Assembly: GCA_964570865.1 (NCBI GenBank)
Contig: CAZMZM010000056.1
Location: 1-14,988, forward strand
From: WGAL01 sp964570865
Lineage (GTDB): Bacteria; Bacteroidota; Ignavibacteria; Ignavibacteriales; Melioribacteraceae
Direction: 5' to 3'
DNA length: 14,988 nt
Shown here: one piece after another, positions 1 through 7,879 of the stretch
How positions within the stretch are numbered: position 1 is the first letter of the stretch
Layout of the letters: each line of letters starts with the position of its first letter
Position numbers and translations under genes: made by a program
The notes under the pieces: generated by a model
Database searches by the model: none
What the model was told of the DNA's origin: nothing
Seen by the model: the letters and a program-made list of their open reading frames with translations, nothing else

Positions 1-22
1 CAATATAAATTTTTAGGACTGA

Positions 23-925
23 ATGATGATGAAAAAACTTTTGTTTTTTTTAGTAATTTTACCGAATTTATTTTTTGCTCAGGAATTGAATGCAACGGTA
101 TCCGTTAATGTTGAGCAACTTCCTTCGAAGTACAAAGATAAACTGAATGATTTTGGCCAAACGGTTCAAGATTACTTAAACAACAATAAATATGCAGATC
201 AAAACTGGCAGGGCGATAAGATAGATTGTACGTTCAATATCTTTTTCCTTTCCGGTTCCGGTGAAGTTAACTACACTGCTCAAGCGGTTATCACAAGTAC
301 TCGGCCTATTCTTAATGCCCGAAAAAGTTCATTAATGTTAAACATAATGGATAATAAATGGTCGTTCTCCTATGAATCGGGACAATCAATGAATTTAGAT
401 CTTAACACATTTAACGGTCTTAAAAGTTTTCTTGATTTTTATGCGTTGGTTATCATTGGCGTTGATGCGGATTCATATGATCCCTACGGCGGCTCTCCGT
501 ATTTTTCAAAGGCAATTGAAATCGGAGTGCTTGGTTCTTCGTCGAAAAACGCAAAAGGGTGGGATGTGCAGAGTTCGGCTTATAATCGAAGAGTTTACGT
601 AAATGATTTACTTGATTCCAAGCTACAGCAATTTAGAAAAGACTTTTTTAATTATCACTATAACGGTCTCGATTTACTTTACAGCGGGGCAAAATACAAA
701 CCTATCGGGCAAAAAAATATTGCCAAGTTGATTGAAGATTTATATTCTAACAAAGTTATCAATATTACCAGGAATGTGGTTCTCACCGTATTTTTTAATG
801 CTAAGTCTGGTGAAATAGCCGAAAGTTTGGCTGATTATCCCGATAAAACAATTTTTGATAAATTAATAAGGATTGACCCATCGAATTCGTCAAAATATTT
901 AAAGGTTATTGAAAAAGAAAATTGA
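23..925 (+). CDS. porD: PorD-family (DUF4835) T9SS-associated secreted protein
   Basis: A 300-residue protein of the DUF4835 family, annotated in Bacteroidota as T9SS protein PorD; its molecular role is not well defined. Residues 1-19 form a signal peptide: lysines, a Leu/Phe-rich core, and a likely cut after FFA before QELN. No lipobox cysteine follows, so a soluble or outer-membrane-associated periplasmic protein is expected. Family landmarks I recognise are the QELNATVSVN start of the mature protein, the STRPILNARKSS strand, the IIGVDADSYDPYGG block, the KGWD...YNRR segment, the FNYHYNGLD block and the FFNAKSGEI strand near the C-terminus. Length is typical of the family. Three ATGs stand in a row (23, 26, 29); AGGA at 15-18 lies 7 bases before the second and 10 before the third, so 26 or 29 may be the true start. 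It lies 99 bases ahead of sprA on the same strand. Confidence 0.87.
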   Translation: MMMKKLLFFLVILPNLFFAQELNATVSVNVEQLPSKYKDKLNDFGQTVQDYLNNNKYADQNWQGDKIDCTFNIFFLSGSGEVNYTAQAVITSTRPILNARKSSLMLNIMDNKWSFSYESGQSMNLDLNTFNGLKSFLDFYALVIIGVDADSYDPYGGSPYFSKAIEIGVLGSSSKNAKGWDVQSSAYNRRVYVNDLLDSKLQQFRKDFFNYHYNGLDLLYSGAKYKPIGQKNIAKLIEDLYSNKVINITRNVVLTVFFNAKSGEIAESLADYPDKTIFDKLIRIDPSNSSKYLKVIEKEN

Positions 926-952
926 TTTTAATTAATAAAAACAATAGTTTTG
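922..952 (+). promoter_or_regulatory. Putative Bacteroidota-type promoter for sprA-porX
   Basis: TTG at 922-924 (overlapping the porD stop codon) and TAGTTTTG at 945-952 are separated by 20 bases. This fits the Bacteroidota primary sigma pattern of a TTG/TTTG -33 box and a TAnnTTTG -7 box. Transcription would begin near 956-960, just ahead of a strong Shine-Dalgarno sequence at 970-976. A second TAGTTTTG copy occurs at 1012-1019 without a clear -33 partner. The match is to a short degenerate motif in AT-rich DNA, so it remains a prediction. Confidence 0.45.
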
Positions 953-969
953 CCCAACAACAAATAGAA

Positions 970-976
970 AAGGAGG
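970..976 (+). promoter_or_regulatory. Strong Shine-Dalgarno site lacking a start codon at normal spacing
   Basis: AAGGAGG is the strongest ribosome-binding site in the window, yet no ATG, GTG or TTG lies 5-10 bases downstream. The first ATG (1003) is 26 bases away and opens only a three-codon ORF ending at TAG 1012. The sprA TTG start (1025) is 48 bases away. A frame beginning near ATA 978 runs 16 codons and stops at TGA 1026-1028, overlapping the sprA TTG. It may therefore mark an unusual leader, a ribosome standby site, or a sequence error. Confidence 0.5.
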
Positions 977-1024
977 TATATCGAATTTTATTTTTACAAT
1001 TTATGAACAACTAGTTTTGCACGC

Positions 1025-4000
1025 TTGAAAAACAGATTAAATTTTATATTCGGAATTTTTAACGGAATTAGGATTACTCCCGTAATTTTATCTCTTACGG
1101 GGTTTTTTATTTTTTTTGAAACAACAAATTTTGCCGAAAATCCTGTTGATGTTACGAACGCTTCAATTCCTTACCTAAGTGAATTGTCACCCGTATTAAT
1201 GTTTACCGATACCAACACGGTTTCTACCGATTCAAATAAATCAAAAATCGATTCGCTTCTCGTTTCCGATTCATCATCGGTTAAAGCGGACACTACATTT
1301 AAGGATTCTACGGCAAGAATTAAATATTTTCGTTACAAGCCAAAGCCGCACTTATTTACTCGGTTCTCTGAACCGCACCAAACAAGTTTTTTTGCCAAGC
1401 CAAGCAACAGACTTTTACAGCGAACCGTCTCAATTGATTCGACCGGAAAATTTGTAATTATCAAAGAATTACTTGCAGGAAAGGAATATCGTCCTCCTTT
1501 GATTATTCCTTTAGACCAATATATTCAGATGCAGCTTGCACAAAACAGAAAAGATTTGATTGAAAATGAAGCAAGGAAATATAAACTGAAGGGAAAAGGG
1601 GATGAACTTGGCGATTTGATGTCGAGCATTACAAATATTTCAATTCCTCTTCCTAATGCAGGATTTCTTTCTATTTTTGGCCCGCCTCGGATTAGCTTAA
1701 AAATTAACGGTGCTGTTGACATTCACGGTGCTTGGCGTAATGAGACGACTGAAGGACTTACGGCTTCTCTATTGGGAAATACAAAAAACGAGCCTGATTT
1801 TAAACAGCAGGTTCAGGTTAATGTTAGCGGCACAATAGGAGATAAGCTAAATATTTCCGCTGATTGGAACACCGAAAGAACGTTCGAATATCAGAACACA
1901 TTGAAGATTAAATACACCGGATACTCCGACGAAATTATTCAGAGTATTGAAGGTGGTAACGTTAGCATGAAAACTACTCCTCTTACCGCGGGCGGCGAAG
2001 CATTATTCGGTGTTAAAGCTAAGTTTCAGTTAGGTCCTCTTTCACTTACAACCATTGCTTCACAGAAGAAGGGAGAAATCCAGCAGGTTGATGTAAAAGG
2101 GGGATCGCAGACGCAGGATTTTGAAGTGCATGTTTGGGACTATTCGGAAAAACATTTTTTCGTTGATAAAGTTTACGCAGATACTTCCGCAGATTTTAAT
2201 TTTTTCAATAATTATTACGGACAACCTGTTTTTACTCCCTCTTCTAATCAGAATTATTACCATATCAAACAGTTGGAAGTTTGGAAAACCACTACCGGAT
2301 TGCCCGATATATCGAAAGAAAGAAAAGGTAACGCTTTTATTGATTTACCCGGTATTCAGCAAGGGGAGGCGTATGATCCGACCTATCGAGATACTCTGAC
2401 TACAACTGTAAACGGACGGAATGAAATTGGCGTTCGTTTTACAATGCTTACTCCTAACTCGGATTATACTTACAACGAATATGCCGGTTTTATTAACTTT
2501 AAGACTAATATCCAAAAAAATGAAGCGGTTGCCGTTGCTTACAGAATTGAAGGACCGACTAATTCTCCCGACGATGATATTTTTTACGGAGATTTTCAAG
2601 ATCAAATAGCAAGCGATACCGGGAAAGTAATACTACTTAAACTTATTAAACCGAATAACCTGATGCCTGGAGGCACATACACTGATGCGTGGAACTTGAT
2701 GTTAAAAAACATCTATTTCATCGGCGGAATGGATATTAAAAAAGAAGGGTTTGATCTCGATTTAACTTACTCGGTACCGGGCAGTGATCCTAAAAACGAG
2801 TTAAACGGAAAACGATTATTACAACTTTTTAATCTCGATAATACCGATGCCGACGGAACAAGTACACGTCCTGACGGTCATTTTGATTTTTTCCCGAACA
2901 AAACAATTTTGCCTGCAACCGGGGAAATAATTTTCCCTGTCCTTGAACCTTTCGGCAAGCAGTTTCCTAAGGGTTTACCTGATAGTTTAAAATATCAAGC
3001 TGTTTACGACACGACAAAAACTTATGCTAAGCAGGATATTGAAAAGGATAGATTTTTAATGAAGGGACAATATTCCGCCTCGACTACTTCAACGTTTAAT
3101 ATCGGGTTTAATGTCGTGGAAAATTCAGTAAAAGTCTTTCTCGGCGGGCGTTTGCTTCAGGAGGGAAAGGATTACCAAGTAGATTACAATATCGGGCAGG
3201 TAATTATTAGGAATGATGCGGCGCTGGTACCGGGAGCCGACCTAAAAATTACTTACGAGCAGAATGACTTGTTTTCACTTGCATCTAAAACGTTAGTTGG
3301 TGCACGCGGAATTTATGAATTTAATAAAGACGTTCATCTCGGTTTTTCATTTATGAATGTTACGCAGCAATCCCTTAACGACAAGGTGAGATTAGGCGAG
3401 GAACCATTGAGCAACTCAATTTACGGGTTAGATTTCCAATCGAAGTTTGATTTGCCTTTCGTTACAAATATGTTGAATCACGTAATTTCAACAAGTGCAA
3501 AATCAGCCTTTTCACTGAACGGAGAGTTCGCGTATATTAATCCTGATCCCAACACAAAGAAAAGTACGATAACCGGAGATAACGGAGAGAGCATTGCTTA
3601 CCTTGATGATTTTGAAGGTGCTCGTAGAACGATACCAATCGGAGTTTCGTTTTCAGGTTGGAAGGATATTTCGCCTCCTGATAGTTTGGATTATCACAGT
3701 GGAGATTTAAGACCGAATCTCATGAATTACAAAGCCCGCGCTTATTGGTTTAACAGAATACCGACAGATGTGCGGGTAAATCAAATTTGGCCTGAAAAGA
3801 AAGTTTCATCGCAGCAGCAGAATGTTATTGTTCTCGATTTAGTTTATAATCCTGCCTCGAAAGGATATTATAATTACAATGAAAATTGGGACCCAAATAG
3901 TGACAGTACTTACAAGAATTGGGGCGGTTTTGAACATCTGATTTCTTCAACTGCAAATAATTTAGTGGATCAAAAAATTGAGTTTGTGGAATTTTGGGCG

Positions 4001-7000
4001 AAAATAGAAAATGCGCCTTCCAATGCCAAACTCTATATCGATTTAGGGCAGATTGATGAAGATGTAATCCCGAATAACCGTTTGAACACAGAGGATAAGA
4101 ATAAAAACGGGCGATTGGATGATGGAGAGGATACAGGTATTGATGGCGTTACCGACACGGGAGAACCGGGATACAATTCTACAACAAATCCCGATCCGTC
4201 AAATGATAATTTTGCTCTGAACGCTAACCAAGGAGAGTACGAAAAAATTAACGGTACGGAAGGAAATGCCAAACTAACGGATTTGGGAATTTCACCCGAT
4301 ACCGAAGATTTGAACCGGAATTTCAACCTCGATATGGCAGATAATTACTTTCGATATGTTGTTCCGCTCGATACGGTTCGTTCCAGAAATCCCTATATAG
4401 CCGGCGGCGGGAGCAACGGTTGGTATCAGTTTAAGATTCCGCTTAAAGATTTTAAGACTACTTTCGGTTCGCCTACTTTTACGTTTGTTGAAACAATCAG
4501 GTTTTTCTTCCAGGACATTGATTCATTAGTCTATATGAGAATGACGGAAATAAATCTTGTTGGGAACCAGTGGGAGCAAGTGAAAAAAACAAATTCACAA
4601 ACCGATACTGATGAAGTTCTTACCGTCTCAACTATCAACATTGAAGATAATCCTGAATATTATTCACCTCCCGGTGTTATTCGTGAAAGAGATAGGAGCC
4701 AGCCTAATCAGACCGTTTTGAAAAATGAGCAGTCGTTGAATTTAATTTTTAAGGATTTACCAAACGGTGCATATCGCGACGCAATCAAATACTTGGTTCA
4801 GAAGATTGATGTTTTTAACTACCGTGAGATGAAACTTTTTTTCCACGGAGATTTAAATCAGCAGGACAACAGTGTTTCGTATTACCAAGCTCCCGATAAC
4901 TACAATACACGTATCTATTTCCGTTTTGGAGAAGATACGACTAACTTCTACGAGTATTCTTTACCGCTAAAATCGGGTTGGCAGACGGTTTCTATCAATC
5001 TGAAAGATTTGCCTGCATTGAAGGAAGCACGCACACTCGATACCGCCGTTTTTCGTCAGCAGGTTCCCGGAAAACCGGAAGATTTTTATGGGGTAAAAGG
5101 TTCTCCGTCGTTAACAAAGATTAATTTCTTCCTTGTCCGTGTTGAAAACCCTGAATCAGTTGGGCCTCCGGTTTCAACCTCGGGAACTATTTGGGTTAAC
5201 GAGCTAAGAATACTTGGCGCTGATAATACGCCCGGTTGGGCTTATACTGCATCTTCTTCATTAAGATTAGCCGATTTCATTACAATAAACGGAAACGTAC
5301 GACGGCAGGATCCGTATTTCCATAAAATTCAGGACCGATTCGGAACAAGAAACGATAACAACAGCTGGGGAATGTCGGTTGATTTGAATTTGCTGAAAAT
5401 ACTTCCTTTTAACACCGAGGGAAGTAATCTGTCGTTAAACTACCAAAGGACGGAATCGACAACTAATCCGTTGTTTATGCCTGCTTCGGATATTTCCGTA
5501 AATAAAGCGGTTGCGCAGATTAAACGGAAAGTAATTAATGAAGGGGGAACTGCCGAAGACGCAGATCAAGCTGCAAAGGATTTAATTGCGGAAGTTCAAA
5601 GTCTTTCAATGAGCGATGCAATTACTCTTTCAAACATTAAGTTAAGAATACCGAGTAGAGCATGGTGGATTCAAGACACTTTTAACGCGTTGGTATTTAA
5701 TTTTAATTTTAGCCGCGCTTTTTCTCGTAGTCCCACTGTTGCGAAAAACGAGATGTGGCAATGGAAAGGTTCCGGAAATTATTCTGTGAATCTCGGCAGG
5801 GATTTATATATTAAGTATAGCGATATTCCTCTGATTGGTTCTATCTTCGGATTCTTTGGTAATTATAAAAATGCTAAATTCAGATTTGCGCCAAACTCAT
5901 TTTCAACAAGCCTTTCCGTGAACCGAAAATATAATTATAACTTATCCCGTTCGACACAGAGTGAGTCTCAAATTTCTCAGGATTTTGTTGCCGCGAGAAC
6001 TGCCAATATGAATTGGAATGTTACTGAAGGAAGTTTGCTGAATTTGTCTTTATCTTATAAGTTAAACCTTACATCTTCGTTGAACTATCTTCTTTTTGAC
6101 ACTAACGGACTTCCGAGATCTGAAGCGGAAGTATGGAATGATGTTTTACACGGAGAATATTTCGGTAAAACAAATAATTATCAGCAATCCTTTTCCATAA
6201 AACTTAAACCGAAATTACCCTCTCTTTGGAAGTTGGATAAGTTTTTTACAATCAGCGGCGGTTATAATGTATCATACAGTTGGAAAAATGATTTTCGTCA
6301 GGAAGAGCTTGGCCGCAGCGCCGGATTTGGAAGCAATATTACCGCCAGTTTGAACTTAAAATGGAAAGCGTTAACTCAGCCGCTTTTCCCGAAAGTTTCG
6401 ACAAAGAGTAAGAGTAAAAATAAAAATCATAAAAATAAAAAAAATGTCCGTAAAAAAGAGACCCCGTCTCACACGCATCATCGCAGCAACAGAGGTCGAA
6501 AAAGAAATCTGGAAGAAGAATTTGGAAACGGCTCAAATCAAACCGACAATATTGCCGAAGAATCGAACGTCTCTCCAAAAAATCCGGAAGAAATAAAAAG
6601 CGAAGAAACCGATGACGGAAAACCGTCAAGTATAATTAAAAGTCTGTATTTAATGCGTGATGTAGTCCATTGGGCTTTGTTTGATTATGACCAATTCAGG
6701 TTTAATTTCAGTCAGAAGAATAATACTGCCAGCTCAGGTCTTTTAAGTCAAGGTACGGGATTTACGAATTTCTGGGGTCGAAACTCCGATAACAACGGTC
6801 CTTCCCGCTTGTTTATGTTAGGATTATCAAACGATGCCGGACCGCGTGCACCGAATGCACAGCTTTCGGACCGATTATCACAGAACAATTCCTTTACATT
6901 CGGAACTCAACGTCCGCTTTGGGAAGGAGCCAATCTTGATATAAACTGGAAAGTAAATTGGGGCGAAAATCGTTCATATACTGTAACTACGGATGATAAC

Positions 7001-7867
7001 GGAAATATTACAATTAGCAATCCTAATATTACGGGTAAAACAAATAGAAGCTTTTTGACGATTCCAATTAAATTATTCGGTTCCGGAATAACCGCTATAC
7101 ACGATAATTACGATCCCTCGTCTCTGGACCCGGGGCAGAGTTTATCCGATGCTTTTGTTACAGGATTGGAAACTTTCCCTATGCTGAGTAAAATTCCGGT
7201 ACTGGGACAATTTGCCAATTACTTGCCGCGTGCAAATTGGAAGTTAAGTTGGAGCGGATTGGAAAAACTATCTTTCCTAAAAGGGATTGCCAACCGTATT
7301 TCATTTAATCACAGCTATACATCCGATTACAGCGAAGGATGGACAATCAATCCGGATGGAAAAAAAATTGTTCAGACTCAGAAAATTTCTTACGCTTTTC
7401 AACCGTTAATCGGGCTTGATTTTACCTTCAATAAATTGCTTGGAGGTAATTTCAGAGGCTCGGCAAAGTACGGAACTAAGACAAATTACAATTTGGGAGT
7501 TTCCACACGAAGCGTTACCGAAGGTATTTCGAGAGATATTTCCGTTTCGATTTCCTTCTCGAAATCCGGATTCGATTTACCGATTTTCGGATTTAATCTA
7601 AAAAATGATATTGAATTTTCATTTTCTTATACTAACAGCAGAACGGCAACAATTATCTACAACATGGATAGTTTTGACGAAAACGGATTGCCGCAGGACG
7701 GAACAACAAGAGTTACACTGGAACCCCGCGTAAAATATATGATGAGTTCCAGAATTACTTTGGCTTTGTTCTATAAGCGTTCCACAGTTACGCCGGAAGG
7801 CGCTTCCGTAATACCTCCGACCAAGCGCAACGAAGCAGGTTTGGACGTTCACATTACGATTCAATAA
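1025..7867 (+). CDS. sprA: SprA/Sov: giant outer-membrane T9SS translocon barrel
   Basis: A 2280-residue protein, close to the 2400-2500 residues known for SprA of gliding Flavobacterium and Sov of Porphyromonas. SprA is the single-chain 36-strand outer-membrane barrel through which T9SS cargo passes. Residues 1-37 look like a signal peptide (basic start, hydrophobic 17-31, cut after NFA). SprA_N-like sequence lies around 280-385, including GGEALFGVKAKFQLGPL and FEVHVWDYSE. The family block YLDDFEGARRTIPIG starts at Y859. An acidic, calcium-site-like stretch covers 1023-1047, followed by the DLNRNFNLDMADNYFRY segment. A second beta-rich region lies around 1230-1400, and the long C-terminal half shows alternating amphipathic strands, ending in LDVHITIQ. 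Residues 1794-1864 are a hydrophilic insert, first basic, then acidic. TTG 1025 is taken as the start because an in-frame TGA lies at 1004 and the next Met (residue 59) would lose the signal peptide; no good Shine-Dalgarno precedes it closely. The stop codon is 12 bases from porX, implying co-transcription. Confidence 0.93.
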   Translation: MKNRLNFIFGIFNGIRITPVILSLTGFFIFFETTNFAENPVDVTNASIPYLSELSPVLMFTDTNTVSTDSNKSKIDSLLVSDSSSVKADTTFKDSTARIKYFRYKPKPHLFTRFSEPHQTSFFAKPSNRLLQRTVSIDSTGKFVIIKELLAGKEYRPPLIIPLDQYIQMQLAQNRKDLIENEARKYKLKGKGDELGDLMSSITNISIPLPNAGFLSIFGPPRISLKINGAVDIHGAWRNETTEGLTASLLGNTKNEPDFKQQVQVNVSGTIGDKLNISADWNTERTFEYQNTLKIKYTGYSDEIIQSIEGGNVSMKTTPLTAGGEALFGVKAKFQLGPLSLTTIASQKKGEIQQVDVKGGSQTQDFEVHVWDYSEKHFFVDKVYADTSADFNFFNNYYGQPVFTPSSNQNYYHIKQLEVWKTTTGLPDISKERKGNAFIDLPGIQQGEAYDPTYRDTLTTTVNGRNEIGVRFTMLTPNSDYTYNEYAGFINFKTNIQKNEAVAVAYRIEGPTNSPDDDIFYGDFQDQIASDTGKVILLKLIKPNNLMPGGTYTDAWNLMLKNIYFIGGMDIKKEGFDLDLTYSVPGSDPKNELNGKRLLQLFNLDNTDADGTSTRPDGHFDFFPNKTILPATGEIIFPVLEPFGKQFPKGLPDSLKYQAVYDTTKTYAKQDIEKDRFLMKGQYSASTTSTFNIGFNVVENSVKVFLGGRLLQEGKDYQVDYNIGQVIIRNDAALVPGADLKITYEQNDLFSLASKTLVGARGIYEFNKDVHLGFSFMNVTQQSLNDKVRLGEEPLSNSIYGLDFQSKFDLPFVTNMLNHVISTSAKSAFSLNGEFAYINPDPNTKKSTITGDNGESIAYLDDFEGARRTIPIGVSFSGWKDISPPDSLDYHSGDLRPNLMNYKARAYWFNRIPTDVRVNQIWPEKKVSSQQQNVIVLDLVYNPASKGYYNYNENWDPNSDSTYKNWGGFEHLISSTANNLVDQKIEFVEFWAKIENAPSNAKLYIDLGQIDEDVIPNNRLNTEDKNKNGRLDDGEDTGIDGVTDTGEPGYNSTTNPDPSNDNFALNANQGEYEKINGTEGNAKLTDLGISPDTEDLNRNFNLDMADNYFRYVVPLDTVRSRNPYIAGGGSNGWYQFKIPLKDFKTTFGSPTFTFVETIRFFFQDIDSLVYMRMTEINLVGNQWEQVKKTNSQTDTDEVLTVSTINIEDNPEYYSPPGVIRERDRSQPNQTVLKNEQSLNLIFKDLPNGAYRDAIKYLVQKIDVFNYREMKLFFHGDLNQQDNSVSYYQAPDNYNTRIYFRFGEDTTNFYEYSLPLKSGWQTVSINLKDLPALKEARTLDTAVFRQQVPGKPEDFYGVKGSPSLTKINFFLVRVENPESVGPPVSTSGTIWVNELRILGADNTPGWAYTASSSLRLADFITINGNVRRQDPYFHKIQDRFGTRNDNNSWGMSVDLNLLKILPFNTEGSNLSLNYQRTESTTNPLFMPASDISVNKAVAQIKRKVINEGGTAEDADQAAKDLIAEVQSLSMSDAITLSNIKLRIPSRAWWIQDTFNALVFNFNFSRAFSRSPTVAKNEMWQWKGSGNYSVNLGRDLYIKYSDIPLIGSIFGFFGNYKNAKFRFAPNSFSTSLSVNRKYNYNLSRSTQSESQISQDFVAARTANMNWNVTEGSLLNLSLSYKLNLTSSLNYLLFDTNGLPRSEAEVWNDVLHGEYFGKTNNYQQSFSIKLKPKLPSLWKLDKFFTISGGYNVSYSWKNDFRQEELGRSAGFGSNITASLNLKWKALTQPLFPKVSTKSKSKNKNHKNKKNVRKKETPSHTHHRSNRGRKRNLEEEFGNGSNQTDNIAEESNVSPKNPEEIKSEETDDGKPSSIIKSLYLMRDVVHWALFDYDQFRFNFSQKNNTASSGLLSQGTGFTNFWGRNSDNNGPSRLFMLGLSNDAGPRAPNAQLSDRLSQNNSFTFGTQRPLWEGANLDINWKVNWGENRSYTVTTDDNGNITISNPNITGKTNRSFLTIPIKLFGSGITAIHDNYDPSSLDPGQSLSDAFVTGLETFPMLSKIPVLGQFANYLPRANWKLSWSGLEKLSFLKGIANRISFNHSYTSDYSEGWTINPDGKKIVQTQKISYAFQPLIGLDFTFNKLLGGNFRGSAKYGTKTNYNLGVSTRSVTEGISRDISVSISFSKSGFDLPIFGFNLKNDIEFSFSYTNSRTATIIYNMDSFDENGLPQDGTTRVTLEPRVKYMMSSRITLALFYKRSTVTPEGASVIPPTKRNEAGLDVHITIQ

Positions 7868-7872
7868 AGGAG
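7867..7872 (+). promoter_or_regulatory. Shine-Dalgarno site of porX overlapping the sprA stop
   Basis: AAGGAG lies 7 bases ahead of ATG 7880, and its first base is the last base of the sprA TAA stop codon. This fixes the porX start and suggests translational coupling between sprA and porX. Confidence 0.8.
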
Positions 7873-7879
7873 AAACATA

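Noticed and set aside
1003..1014. ATG 1003 as the true start of sprA with a frameshift
   Set aside because: It meets TAG after three codons and lies 26 bases from the Shine-Dalgarno site. A one-base change would fuse it to sprA but would not repair the spacing. TTG 1025 already gives a full signal peptide.
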